Source of the DNA: Arthrobacter sp. CJ23
GTDB lineage: Bacteria > Actinomycetota > Actinomycetes > Actinomycetales > Micrococcaceae
Reading direction: 5' to 3'
Assembly: GCF_024741795.1 (NCBI RefSeq)
Contig: NZ_CP102950.1
Span: forward strand, 2,604,001-2,668,000
DNA: 64,000 nucleotides
Part shown: positions 18,689 to 28,500 of the stretch, piece by piece
Layout of the letters: each line of letters opens with the position of its first letter
Position numbering within the stretch: position 1 is the first letter of the stretch
Notes under the pieces: generated by a model
What the model was told of the DNA's origin: nothing
What the model saw: only the letters and a program-made list of their open reading frames with translations
Database searches by the model: none
Program-made: the position numbers and the translations under genes

Positions 18689-19329
18689 GGACCGTTCCCC
18701 AGTCCTTCGAACACGCGGCGGTTCAGCTCAAAGGCCTCCGAGGCATGCTGGAGCAGCGATTCCTCGGTGCCTTCGGCCAGCACCAGGTCATCGAGGCGCG
18801 CACGGTAGGCGTCTTTGTAGCGTTTCAGGTTATCCAGCCCGGGGAACAGGTAGAAGTTCAGGCCTTCGTCCGGGATTCCGTAGTGGCGCTGGACGAGACG
18901 GTGGATGATCTGCCCGCCGGAGAGGTCACCGAGGTAACGGACGTAGTGGTTGGCGAGCAGCATCTCGGAGCTGTGGCGTTCCCGGATGGCAGCCGCGTAG
19001 GCGTGTGCTTCCGGGACAACCACGATGTTGCCTTCGTCCAGCCGGCTGTGCCAGTTCCGGCCGAAGTGGTAGGCCATGTCGGCCTCGAGCGCGGCCGTGC
19101 GGTCGAGGGCAGGGTCCAGGAAGCCTCCCAGCAAGGGATCCGCCGAGTAGTGGGCCTTGGCGACGGCTTCCAGTTCCCGGTAGACCACATAAAGCTGGGC
19201 CGTCAGGGCGGCGACGGCGGAGGCATCCAGCCTGCCCTCCAGCAGTTCGCCCACGAACGACGACGATTCGGCTTGCTGGTGCGCTGACGCAGTGGACGTC
19301 TTCAGCAGCGCAGACAGGGAAACGCTCAT
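18673..19329 (-). CDS. hmuO: Heme oxygenase (biliverdin-producing)
   Basis: The 218-residue all-helical enzyme cleaves heme to biliverdin, CO and iron. It carries the heme ligand His in TASAHQQAE near residue 17 and the distal helix HYVRYLGDLSGGQII, the family signature, near residue 128. A Phe/Tyr-rich C-terminal helix follows. Length is typical. An IdeR/DtxR-type box 47 bases upstream predicts induction when iron is scarce. The gene is first in an operon with a DedA-like membrane protein. No heme importer gene is in the window. Confidence 0.95.
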   Translation of the reverse strand: MSVSLSALLKTSTASAHQQAESSSFVGELLEGRLDASAVAALTAQLYVVYRELEAVAKAHYSADPLLGGFLDPALDRTAALEADMAYHFGRNWHSRLDEGNIVVVPEAHAYAAAIRERHSSEMLLANHYVRYLGDLSGGQIIHRLVQRHYGIPDEGLNFYLFPGLDNLKRYKDAYRARLDDLVLAEGTEESLLQHASEAFELNRRVFEGLGNGPWTRS

Positions 19330-19375
19330 GATGCTCCTCGCCGATGGTCAGCCGCGGATGACTGCACAGTAATTG

Positions 19376-19395
19376 AACTTAGCCTAGCCTAAGTT
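19376..19395. promoter_or_regulatory. IdeR/DtxR-type iron box upstream of heme oxygenase
   Basis: The 20-base near-palindrome AACTTAGCCTAGCCTAAGTT matches the core of the DtxR/IdeR consensus (TTAGG-YTAGSCTAA type), with both AACTTA and TAAGTT arms intact. It is 47 bases before the heme oxygenase start, overlapping the likely promoter. Iron-dependent repression is the expected effect. Confidence 0.78.
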
Positions 19396-19429
19396 CATGG
19401 GGTGACACGCGGTCGCCAAGTCTTTCGGC

Positions 19430-20014
19430 ATGCATACTGGTGCCTCGGCAGCGCGCTCTCATCCCTCTCGCGGCGGCTGCCTCCCCGCTGCTGACGGCCC
19501 CTGTATTTGGCGGGACTTGGCTGGCTGGCTCAGCCTGGCGCTGGGGCTGGACATGCTCCTCGGGGTGTTCGCGGCAGGGGTCCTCTGGCAGGTCATCTTC
19601 TCGGGCGCCTCGCACCATGACCACAGGGGCCTGGAGCGGAAGCTCGAGGCCGTCGCCTACGGCTTCCTGGTGCCGGTCTTCTTTGTCTACACCGGCGTGA
19701 CGTTCCAGTTGTCCACTCTGCTGACCGACCCTGCGGCGCTCTTGCTGGTCCCGGCCTTCCTCGGGCTGCTCTTGCTGGTCAGGGGGCTGCCTTCGTTGCT
19801 TGCGGTCCCGAAAGGTTCAGCCGCCGCCGACCGGCGCGCGGCCGTCCTTCTGGGCGCCACCGGACTCCCCATCATCGTCGCGGTGACCGGGGTGGGGACG
19901 GATGAAGGGATCCTGTCTGCCGGCACCGCCTCCGCATTGGTCGGGGCAGGCATGCTCTCCGTCCTGGTCTTCCCGCTTCTGGCGTTGACGCAGCGCCGGC
20001 CAGGTCTAGGCTGA
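19430..20014 (+). pseudogene. 5'-truncated CPA2-type cation:proton antiporter remnant
   Basis: From about 19510 on, the frame encodes the last part of a Kef/NhaP-like antiporter: LSLALGLDMLLGVFAAGVL, then a cytoplasmic loop, YGFLVPVFFVYTGVTFQLS and two or three final hydrophobic helices ending in LLALTQRRPGLG. About the first 230 residues of a normal (about 400-residue) protein are missing, and the first 30 codons of the open frame resemble no antiporter sequence. There is no good ribosome-binding site. It is best read as a remnant left between the heme oxygenase operon and the next gene, not a working transporter. Confidence 0.75.
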
Positions 20015-20036
20015 GAATGGGTACAAAGGAGTCGCC

Positions 20037-20717
20037 ATGAAGCGCTTGCTCACTGGACTCGCCACAGCGGGCCTGCTTGCACTGACGGGAGCGCCGGCGG
20101 GCGCTGCCCCCAACATTTACCACACGATTTCGTCGTCGCACGGCTCGGCCGCGGCAGTCGAAACAGTCGGCTGCCAACAGAGCGAAATCTTCGTCTCGTC
20201 GAGCGTTGCCATGTTCGCCGCCCAGCCAGGTCCTGTCAACAAGCAAGGCCTGACGGGCGTCTTCGTGCGGATCACGGACGTCTGCGCCGAGGCGCCGGGA
20301 GAAGCCGGGGCGGCGGCTGGCGGCGGTGTGGTGCTGTTCGAGGCAGATGGCCAGAATCTGGCACCGCTGGTGGTTGACCCGAGACTGAACAGTGCATCCA
20401 TCGCCACCGAGCTGCCCGGCACCGATGGCAACGGCAACCCGGTCACCATCAGCCTCTCGGCGTCGTGGACCGGCACGGGCCCGCTGGAACATGACACCGT
20501 CAGCTCCCACGAGAACATTCCCGGATTGGGCAACGTGAACTCGACGGACAACAACCTGAGGCGGGCCGCCACGGCGAGCGCGTCGGTCACGGTCAACGGA
20601 CTGACAGTCTCAGGCACGGACAGCAACGCCCTCCTGGAACAGGTAAAGGCGCGCTGCATCGAAATCGCCCGCCCCGGCGTCGAGGAATTCTTCCCCTGCT
20701 TCGGCTTCCCTGGGTAA
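20037..20717 (+). CDS. Secreted hypothetical protein
   Basis: The 226-residue protein starts with a clear Sec signal peptide (MKRLLTGLATAGLLALTG, cleavage after GAPAGAA at about residue 23). The mature part is beta-rich, with NPVTISLSASWTGTGPL and ATASASVTVNGLTVSG strands, and four Cys at positions that could pair (GCQQSE, DVCAEA, RCIEIA, FPCFGF). I do not recognise the family. A weak AAGGAG-type site precedes the ATG by about six bases. It follows the antiporter remnant and is probably transcribed alone. Confidence 0.8.
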   Translation: MKRLLTGLATAGLLALTGAPAGAAPNIYHTISSSHGSAAAVETVGCQQSEIFVSSSVAMFAAQPGPVNKQGLTGVFVRITDVCAEAPGEAGAAAGGGVVLFEADGQNLAPLVVDPRLNSASIATELPGTDGNGNPVTISLSASWTGTGPLEHDTVSSHENIPGLGNVNSTDNNLRRAATASASVTVNGLTVSGTDSNALLEQVKARCIEIARPGVEEFFPCFGFPG

Positions 20718-20745
20718 CCAGGCGCGGCCAAACCGAAGAGGTCTG

Positions 20746-21663
20746 CTAGTCCAGCTCGATCCCCTCGACCATAAGGTGGTCCAGGTCCAGCAGACGATCC
20801 ACGGTCACCGCCCCGGACGGGCGTGTTCCGGCCAGGGCGTCCACGGTTCGCGCGGTCAACAGGGCGGTGGATCTGGATTGATTGGATCCTCGCGCACGAC
20901 GCAGCTGCCCGGTTCTCCTGTTGCTTGTGATGATGGACCAGCTGTCATCACCGATGGGCGGAACCATGGCGACCAGGCCCCGGGCCGTGGGCACGCGGGC
21001 GACCATGCCCAGAGCCGTCGTGGCAGCTACGGATCCAAGGGCGAAGTAGCTGCGCACGCGAAGGTTCCGGGCCCGTCCATAGAGCGTGTGGTCGGGGAAA
21101 TCCGCCCTCAGGTAGCGCCGGGCATGACCTGCCGCGCGGAAGGTGCGCGCCTCGTGCAGATTCATCACCGTCCGCCCCTCAGGCGGATCGGCGAGCGGCG
21201 ATCCGATGAGCCGCTGGGTCCACTCGACGGCTGCCGGACCATGCTTTTCGCCTGCGCCCAGCATGATGGCCACGTCGATGTCATCCCCAGGCTCATGGTC
21301 CAGGGCCGCCACCATCAGAGTGCTTAGGCCGGGAGCCAGCCCGACGCCGAGGACCATGGCGGCCTGCGGGGATGCCGCCTGAAGCCGGCCGAGGTAGCCT
21401 GCACTCGCACTGATGTCGATGAGCGTACTGCCGCCGAGCGCCGTGCCCAGGGCAGGGTTCTCCACCCCTGATGCATTGACCACGACGTCGTGTCCACTGG
21501 CCTCGCGCAGCAGTTCACCGAGATCGCTGTTCGCCGCATCGATGCGCACTCCCCCGTCAGGCGCATTCCTCCCGGCGCTGGTCACCTGGTGGCCGGAAGC
21601 CAGAAGTGCGGTGCGCAGATGACCACCGACGGCGCCGCGGGCGCCCAGGAGCAAGACTTTCAT
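20746..21663 (-). CDS. NAD(P)-binding protein, saccharopine dehydrogenase-like
   Basis: The 305-residue protein begins with a Rossmann nucleotide-binding motif MKVLLLGARGAVGGHLRTAL, followed by VTSAGRN and DVVVNASGVENPALG, the layout of saccharopine-reductase-like or NmrA-like proteins. The C-terminal part, with DLDHLMVEGIELD at the end, is like other short members of this group. The start chosen has an AGGGGG ribosome site; an ATG 16 codons upstream is also in frame. Function is unknown. Two related inverted repeats lie upstream and may control it. Confidence 0.8.
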   Translation of the reverse strand: MKVLLLGARGAVGGHLRTALLASGHQVTSAGRNAPDGGVRIDAANSDLGELLREASGHDVVVNASGVENPALGTALGGSTLIDISASAGYLGRLQAASPQAAMVLGVGLAPGLSTLMVAALDHEPGDDIDVAIMLGAGEKHGPAAVEWTQRLIGSPLADPPEGRTVMNLHEARTFRAAGHARRYLRADFPDHTLYGRARNLRVRSYFALGSVAATTALGMVARVPTARGLVAMVPPIGDDSWSIITSNRRTGQLRRARGSNQSRSTALLTARTVDALAGTRPSGAVTVDRLLDLDHLMVEGIELD

Positions 21664-21722
21664 CGCCGGCCCCCTGCGCTGTGGAGCGGTCGTATCCGGA
21701 TCTGGTCGCATTCCATGAATCT

Positions 21723-21790
21723 CCAAACAATTGGTTGGCAATTTACCGACCCTAACCCGCAGGGAGATGGATTTACAACTATATGGTTGG
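21723..21790. promoter_or_regulatory. Two related operator-like repeats upstream of the NAD(P)-binding protein
   Basis: The 16-base near-palindrome CCAAACAATTGGTTGG (21723-21738) and the related ACAACTATATGGTTGG (21775-21790) are 52 bases apart, both ending in GGTTGG. They lie 60-127 bases upstream of the start, in an AT-richer promoter region. A dimeric regulator could bind both. The regulator is unknown. Confidence 0.45.
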
Positions 21791-21835
21791 ATTCTGAGTC
21801 GGACAGGGTTCACCGACAGGATCGCCGCCGCTGCT

Positions 21836-22324
21836 TCAGGCCTGGCCGGCGCGCGACAGGAGCGCTGCCCGTCGCAGCCACGGATCTGTGTCCGCAGTCC
21901 AGCGGTCCAGGACGCGCTCCGCGCGTTCCCTCGCCTGCCCTTCGAGCCTGAGCAGCAGGGGGCGGACGACGTCGGTGGCCAAGGGGTCTGCCAGTTCCCG
22001 CGTGCCTGATTGCCTCAGAAAGCCCTCGAGGCGCGTGAGATCGGTGTTGATGAGGATGCCGACCTTGCTTTGCAGGAGGACGACGGCGGCCAGCCGCCGC
22101 TCGAAGACCGGTTCTGCCCACAGCTCGGAACTCAACGCGGTGATGTCGTCATGATTGAGGTTTTTGTGCCGATTCAGGGCGTCGCGGACCGTCCCGCGAA
22201 CCGCTCCGACCGAGGCGCCGTAGACCTTCAGCCCGCCGCCGAGGCGCCCGCGGATTTCCATGGCCTTTTCCCATGAGGATTCACGCTGCAGCGCGAGGTC
22301 CACGAATTCACCGGCGTCACTCAC
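21836..22324 (-). CDS. AlkD-like HEAT-repeat protein, apparently C-terminally truncated
   Basis: The 162 residues resemble the DNA alkylation repair (AlkD) HEAT-repeat family, for example VYGASVGAVRGTVRDAL, ALSSELWAEPVFERRLAAVVLL and DRWTADTDPWLRRAALLS. Full family members reach about 230 residues; here a stop follows shortly after WLRRAALLS, so the last helices are missing. The expected catalytic Trp/Asp pair is not evident. The GTG start is supported by homology only. It may be a decaying gene or a binding protein without glycosylase activity. Confidence 0.7.
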   Translation of the reverse strand: MSDAGEFVDLALQRESSWEKAMEIRGRLGGGLKVYGASVGAVRGTVRDALNRHKNLNHDDITALSSELWAEPVFERRLAAVVLLQSKVGILINTDLTRLEGFLRQSGTRELADPLATDVVRPLLLRLEGQARERAERVLDRWTADTDPWLRRAALLSRAGQA

Positions 22325-22518
22325 GCGTCCATTCTGTCAGTGCCCGCGGCCAGGTCGGATCGTCCATCCGGAATCGATACTGCTGACCCTATCCACGAGG
22401 CTGGTCAATCCGATTCACATGTGATGTGCTGTTTGCGAGTTGAGGAACAGCGTTGGAAGCCCTAACTCCAGGCACCTCATCGGCACGGCAACAAGGCAAG
22501 GCGTCAGGAGGCAAGGCA

Positions 22519-23409
22519 ATGGCTTCCATGGATGGAACAGTGGCACTGGTGACGGGCGCGGCCGGCGGCTTGGGAGGCGCTGTGGCTACCGGCCTTGCAC
22601 GCGAATGTGCCGTGGTCGTTGTGGTGGGGCGTTCAACAGCCCGCGCGAACGAGGCGGTGGCAGGCATCCGCCGGCTCGTGCCGGGTGCCATGCTTGAGGC
22701 ACTGGCCTGTGACCTCTCTGATCAGTCCTCGATCCGTGCCGCGGCTGCTGACTTCCTGTCCCGCCATGACAGGCTGGACGTGTTGGTCAACGCAGCGGGC
22801 GTGTTCCGAAAGGAACGCGAGGTGACCTCCGAGGGGCTCGAACTGACCTTCGCCACCAACGTCATGGCGTACTTCCTGCTCACCAACGTGCTGCTGGACG
22901 CGCTCAGGCACGCCGCTGTGACAGGCGGCAACACCGGAACTGCGGACCGCCCTGCTACGCCGCGCGTGTCCCGCATCGTCAACATCGCTTCCCGATATGG
23001 CAATGTGAAGCTGAACTTCGACGACCTCCAGACGGCAAAGGGCACATACAGCTACCTTCGCTCGACGCCGCCCACAATGCTCGCCCGTGTCCTGCTCACC
23101 CAGGAGTTCGCTGAGCGCCTGCGTGGCGCGGGTGTTGTGGCCAACGCCGTCCATCCGGGACTGGTCAAGAACACTTCGCTCCTGCAGGATGTTGGGGGCC
23201 CTTTCCGCTGGATCACGAACACGTTCGGCGCACCGGCCGAAAAGGCAGCGGATACACCGATCTGGCTCGCCACGTCACCCGAAACAGCGGGAGTCTCCGG
23301 AAAGCTGTGGGCCAAACGCAAGGAGCTCCCCACGCCTGGCATGGGAGCGGACCCCGAAGCCCGCAAGCGCCTGTGGGACGCGTGCGCGCACTTGGCAGGG
23401 ATGCCGTGA
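22519..23409 (+). CDS. Short-chain dehydrogenase/reductase with atypical active site
   Basis: The 296-residue protein has the SDR nucleotide motif TGAAGGLGG near residue 12, the structural NAAG near residue 92 and a VNIASRYGN strand where the catalytic Ser lies. It resembles retinol-dehydrogenase-type SDRs through PGLVKNTSLL and beyond. The usual YxxxK catalytic pair, expected about 12 residues before LLTQEF, is not present: the segment reads YLRSTPPTMLAR. The start is chosen by AGGAGG six bases upstream of ATG. Codon use is normal, so this is a real gene, but perhaps not an ordinary dehydrogenase. Confidence 0.8.
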   Translation: MASMDGTVALVTGAAGGLGGAVATGLARECAVVVVVGRSTARANEAVAGIRRLVPGAMLEALACDLSDQSSIRAAAADFLSRHDRLDVLVNAAGVFRKEREVTSEGLELTFATNVMAYFLLTNVLLDALRHAAVTGGNTGTADRPATPRVSRIVNIASRYGNVKLNFDDLQTAKGTYSYLRSTPPTMLARVLLTQEFAERLRGAGVVANAVHPGLVKNTSLLQDVGGPFRWITNTFGAPAEKAADTPIWLATSPETAGVSGKLWAKRKELPTPGMGADPEARKRLWDACAHLAGMP

Positions 23410-23432
23410 CCTTGCGTCTGCGGGCACAAGGT

Positions 23433-24251
23433 TCAGTACATGAAGATCGGCAGCCAGTCGCGGTTGTGCGCGTGCATCAGTGCGAGGAACAGCACGAGGT
23501 CGAAAAGCAGGTGCACCGTCACTACATAGCTGAGCGACTTGGTCAGCTTGAAGGTGTAGCCCTGCAGCAGCGCGAACGGGAAGGTCAGCAGCGGACCCCA
23601 GGCCGTGTAGCCGATCTCCCAGAGGAACGATGAGAAGATCACGGCCTGCAGGATGTTGGCGAGCCAGTCCGGGAAGTGCTGCCGCAGCAGGGTGAACGTG
23701 GTGCAGACGAAAAACAGTTCGTCCCAAATTCCAACAGCATTCACTCCGAGAAAAAGCCGCCAGAAGATGGTGGGATCGGACGCGTCCGGCCAGTTTTGGT
23801 AGACCTCGGTGCTGATCAGGTATCCCGGGAGAATGAAGTAGCCGAGGGCCACAACGGCGATCAGGTACAGTTTGGCGCTCATCGGCCATTTGCGGCCCGT
23901 GTTCACTGGAAATTTGATGACCTTCTCGCGGTGTACGAACCGCGATACCAGCCACGGCACCAGCACGGCGAGCGCAAGGGCACCACCCATGAGCGTCATA
24001 TGCGGGATGCTCAAATCAGCGTTAAGGGGAACCAGGCTGATGATCACCATTCCGGCCGCAACCAGCGCGAGATGCCGCAGGAATTCGCGGTCGATGACTG
24101 CGGCCGTAACCAGGCTCATGGCGAGCACGCTGTAGCCAACGGGGTCATCCTCGACGCCGAACAGCGCCACCCCTGAGGCCGTGAGCAGCACGGCTGGCAC
24201 CAGTTTCAAGCTGAGCGCGGTACGCGGTGCTTGCGTCGAGATCGATGTCAC
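23433..24251 (-). CDS. CPBP-like (Abi) membrane protein
   Basis: The 272-residue protein has about eight hydrophobic segments. The C-terminal half has the layout of CPBP intramembrane proteases: NAVGIWDELFFVCTTFTLLR in place of the EExxxR motif, FSSFLWEIGY in place of FxxxH, and VTVHLLFDLVLF with the HxxxD motif. Only one Glu of the first motif is kept, so peptidase activity is uncertain. Members process prenylated or immunity-related proteins, but many are uncharacterised. It converges with the SDR gene, with 23 bases between the stops. Confidence 0.75.
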   Translation of the reverse strand: MTSISTQAPRTALSLKLVPAVLLTASGVALFGVEDDPVGYSVLAMSLVTAAVIDREFLRHLALVAAGMVIISLVPLNADLSIPHMTLMGGALALAVLVPWLVSRFVHREKVIKFPVNTGRKWPMSAKLYLIAVVALGYFILPGYLISTEVYQNWPDASDPTIFWRLFLGVNAVGIWDELFFVCTTFTLLRQHFPDWLANILQAVIFSSFLWEIGYTAWGPLLTFPFALLQGYTFKLTKSLSYVVTVHLLFDLVLFLALMHAHNRDWLPIFMY

Positions 24252-24349
24252 CTCTCCAGCATGTCAGCGACGGCCACTTCAGGAAACGCCGCCGTCATCC
24301 TTGGTGGAGGAGTGTCAGTGCCTCCAGCCGTTGCGAGGCCACGATTCTC

Positions 24350-25330
24350 TCAGACGTGCTGCCCGAACCAGGCAAGCATGTCGTTCCAGGCCGCAGTCGC
24401 CTGGTCCTCCCTATAGCGTTCCCCGGTGTCGTTGTGGAAGGCATGATCCACGCCCGGGTAGACCTTCATTTGGTGTTGGACATCGGTGGCATCCAGGGCG
24501 TCTCTGAGCGCCGGCATGGCACCCGTGATCCTGGCATCGAGTTCCGCGTAGACGCCAAAGACCGCCGGTTTGATGCTGGAAACCTTGGCGAGATCCGGCG
24601 CGGGACCGTAGAACGCGGCGGTTGCTTTCAGGCCCGTGATCTCGGTGGACGCCTGCCACGTGATGCCACCGCCAAAGCAGTACCCGTTCATGGCAACGCG
24701 GCCGGAGTCGACGAAGTCCTGGCCGTTCAGGTAGTCGAAAGCGGCCGCGAAATCCGACACATGCCGCCGGGCTCCTGCCTGCGTCAGCGCGCCGGGAACA
24801 GCGTCCGGGTCCATCGATGCCGTCCCGCCTTCCCTGCTCAGGAGGTCCAGGGCCAAGGCCGCGTAGCCGGCGTTGGCGAAACGGCGGGCCACGTCCTGGA
24901 TGTGCGGCGTCAGTCCACGGTTCTCGTGGCAGATCAGCACGGCAGAGCCGGCCCCGCCGTCGTCGGGCCGGGCGAGGTACCCGGTGATCTCGGTTCCGCC
25001 GGAAGGGAACCGCACCGTGGCAGTTGTCAGGCCAGGGGCGCCTTCCGGGACAGACAGCGGACTCTTGGCACCTGGAATGGCTCCCGTGGCAGAAGTGCCG
25101 GACGCCGAGGCCGCTGAAGGAGTGGGCGTGGGCGTCGGCATGGGGTCCGTACTGCGTGGCAGCTCCCCAGGGGTGCAACCGACCAGGGTCATGGCGGCGG
25201 CAGCTGCCGCCATGCTGCCGGTGATGAATGCCACCCGCCGGGTGAATGTGCGGTGGGACAACTCACCGGCCTTGTAGTCGTCGAAGAATTCCTCGATCAA
25301 GTACTTTTCAAACGTGCCAAGCTGGGTCAT
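24350..25330 (-). CDS. Dienelactone hydrolase family protein, exported lipoprotein-like
   Basis: The 326-residue protein is an alpha/beta hydrolase of the dienelactone hydrolase type: HENRGLTPHIQDVARRF, the nucleophile elbow GYCFGGG with Cys, the Asp in VYAELDARITG and His in PGVDHAFHND. The first 55 residues carry HRTFTRRVAFITGSM followed by an Ala-rich stretch and LVGC, so it looks like a Tat-targeted lipoprotein, unusual for this family, with a Thr/Pro-rich linker after it. The start MTQLGTFEKY lacks a strong site but gives the family fit; 81 codons farther upstream are open without similarity. Natural substrate unknown. Confidence 0.85.
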   Translation of the reverse strand: MTQLGTFEKYLIEEFFDDYKAGELSHRTFTRRVAFITGSMAAAAAAMTLVGCTPGELPRSTDPMPTPTPTPSAASASGTSATGAIPGAKSPLSVPEGAPGLTTATVRFPSGGTEITGYLARPDDGGAGSAVLICHENRGLTPHIQDVARRFANAGYAALALDLLSREGGTASMDPDAVPGALTQAGARRHVSDFAAAFDYLNGQDFVDSGRVAMNGYCFGGGITWQASTEITGLKATAAFYGPAPDLAKVSSIKPAVFGVYAELDARITGAMPALRDALDATDVQHQMKVYPGVDHAFHNDTGERYREDQATAAWNDMLAWFGQHV

Positions 25331-25595
25331 GGGAGGCCTCCAGGATGTGCCGCTAATCCTCCTCCCCGGGCCGTCGCCCGGCAAGATGGCAACGGTGCGC
25401 ACACCAATGGGCAACACCGCCGAGCAAGCCTGGGCCCGGTCCGGCGGCGCTGCCCTCTTGGCCAAGAAGTACGTAGCGTTTTGTGGTGCTTTCGCGTCGG
25501 TTCCCGGATAACCTATCCGTGGGGAGGGCCGTGCCCGCCACCAGATGTCCGCGGAGGTGCGCGGGCTTGTCATCTATTCAGCGCTGGGGGCCGAA

Positions 25596-28500
25596 ATGAC
25601 AAACGAAATGCAGCCGCTGGATCACTTCGGCTCCTATAGGGACCTCATAGAGGCAGTACCCGACGCATTGCTTTTGATCGACGAGCATGGGGATGTCGCG
25701 TTCGTCAATTCACACACCGAACGGCTCTTCGGCTATTCGCGGAGCCAGCTGCTGGGCAGGCACTATGAAATGCTGCTTCCGGAGCGGTTCAAGGGCCGCG
25801 GTGGCGCCACCCGGGAGCAATTGGCCAAGGACCCGGGGATGCGCAGGGCAGGGACTGACTTGAAACTGTTCGGCCGTCACCGTGACGGCACCGAATTTCC
25901 GATGGAGGTCAGCTTCGCTCCGCTCGGAGTGGGACCCAGCATGAAGATCGTCGCCTCCGTCCGGGAAGTAAGTGACCGACGCCGCGTTGACGCTGAACTC
26001 CGCGATGCCCTGTCGCTGCTCAGCGCCACACTGGAATCCACAGCGGACGGCATTCTCGTTGTCGGGGCAGACGGGACGATTGCCGGTTCGAACGAGCGGT
26101 TCGCCGAGTTGTGGGGTATCCCCGCGGAGCTCCTGGAGTCCCACGACGACGGCCGGCTGTTGGCTTTCGTCCTGGATCAGCTCTCGGATCCGGACGGCTT
26201 CATAGGCAAGGTCCAGGAGTTGTACGCCGATCCAAGGGCGGAGAGCCTGGACATGCTGGAATTCCATGACGGGCGGACGTTTGAACGGTATTCCCGGCCC
26301 CAGCTCGTCGGGGATGAAGTTGTGGGACGGGTCTGGAGTTTCCGTGACGTTACGTCCCGCCAACGCGCACAGGACCAGGCTCGTGAAGCGCTCGGCCAGC
26401 TGGAAGGCCTGGGTGCCATTGTCAGATCCTCCGCCGACGCGATCATCGGCATGACTCCCGAGGGACTCGTCACCAGCTGGAACCCCGGGGCCGAGAAGCT
26501 CTACGGGTACGCTGCCGCTGAAGTGATTGGCCGGGACCTCCGGTTCCTCATTCCGGATCACCTCCAGGCCGAGGACGAGGTGCTGGCAGCTGTCCTCACT
26601 GGCGGGCAGGCCCGTAGCTTCGAGACAGACCGGGTGCGCAAAGACGGGTCAATAGTACCCGTGTCCTTGACCGTATCCCCCATTCGCGGCGAACGCGGGG
26701 TCATCGGACTTGCGACAATCGGGCAGGACATCACCGCGCGGCGGGCCGCTGAAGCTGAACTGCTGGCCGCGCGGGAGGCGGCCCTGGAGTCGAGCAGGTT
26801 GAAGTCCGAGTTCCTGGCGACCATAAGCCATGAAATCCGGACACCGATGAACGGAGTCGTGGGTCTGACAACGCTGCTCCTGGACACACCCCTGGATGAA
26901 ACACAGCACAAATACGCCGAAGGGGTTCAGACCGCGGCTGGAGCTTTGTTGACCCTGATCAACGACATCCTGGATTTCTCCAAGCTGGAAGCGGGGAAAA
27001 TCGACCTGGACATCACACCCTTTGATCCGCAGTACCTGATGGAGGAAGTGGCCGGGCTCCTGGCTGAAGCCGCACAGGGCAAGGGCCTGGAGCTCATCGC
27101 ATACTGCCACCGGGACGTTCCCACGCAGTTGGCCGGTGATGCCGGCCGGATCCGGCAGATCTTGCTGAACCTGGCCTCGAACGCCGTGAAGTTCACTGCA
27201 TCCGGTGAGGTGACCATCCGAGTGAACGTCCTGGAGCAGGACGCAAGGACCGCGATGGTGCGGTTCGAGGTCAGTGATACCGGTATCGGTATCGACGCTG
27301 CGGATCATCTGCGCTTGTTCGATTCATTTTCCCAGGCCGATGCCTCCACCACGCGCCGGTATGGCGGCACCGGGCTGGGCTTGGCGATTTGCCGGCGCCT
27401 GACCCAAGCGATGGGCGGGGAGATCGGTTTGACCAGCACGCCAGGTGAGGGAAGCACGTTCTGGTTCTCGATCCGGCTGCCCGTGGCAAAAGATCCTGGG
27501 CGGGTTCCCGCCCCTCCGGTCCCGGGCCTGCCGGCCGGGCTGCGCGTGCTGGTGGTGGACGACAATGCCACCAACAGGTTCGTGCTGGAATCGCAGTTGA
27601 ACACATGGGGACTGCAGCCGGACGCGGTAGCCGACGCACGCACGGCCCTGGACCGGTCCCGAACGGCAGCCGCCGCCGGGCAACCCTTCGACGTTGCCGT
27701 GCTGGATATGTGCATGCCGGACATGGACGGCCTCGAGCTTGCTCACGAGCTGTCCGGCGACCCCGTCCTGCGGGGCATCCGGCTCATGATGCTGACGTCC
27801 GCGTCCCAGGTTTCCAAGACCGATATGACTGCTGCGGGAATCAGCGAATGGCTCACGAAACCCGTGCGCGGTTCAGAACTCTTTGACCGCCTCACACGGC
27901 TGGTGGCCGGAAGCCCAGCTACCGAACCGGCGTCCGCGCTGGCACGTCCCCCAAGGCCGGAGCGGCCTTCCCGGGGCAGGATACTGGTGGTGGAGGACAA
28001 TGAAGTGAACCAACTCGTCGCCTGCGAAATGGTTGCCAAACTGGGCTATCAGGCCGATGTGGCTGCCGATGGCGCCGAAGCTGTCTCCGCTACAGCCGCC
28101 GGCACCTACGCAGCTGTGCTCATGGATTGCCACATGCCGGTCATGGACGGCTTCGAGGCCACGAGGACGATTCGGGCGCGGGACAACCACTCCGCACGCC
28201 TGCCCATCATTGCCATGACGGCCGGAGCCCAGGATGAGGACCGTGAGCGTTGCCTCTCAGCCGGCATGGATGACTACCTCAGCAAACCCGTCGATCTGGC
28301 TGACCTGGACGAAGCCCTGAAGCGATGGGTCCCGCGCGGGCTTGCTCCCGAAGCTGAAGAGCCTGCTCTTGACCCGGGGCGCCTGGCGGTTCTTCGTGAA
28401 CTGGGCCCCGCAGACGGGCATGGGCTCCTGCCGACAGCTGCCGGAGCCTTCCGGCGCGGTGTCCCCGCCAGCGTGGCCGAACTTCATGCGGCATTGGAGG

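Noticed and set aside
23433-24251. Active CPBP intramembrane protease
   Set aside because: The first two metal motifs are incomplete, so only a family-like fold is claimed.
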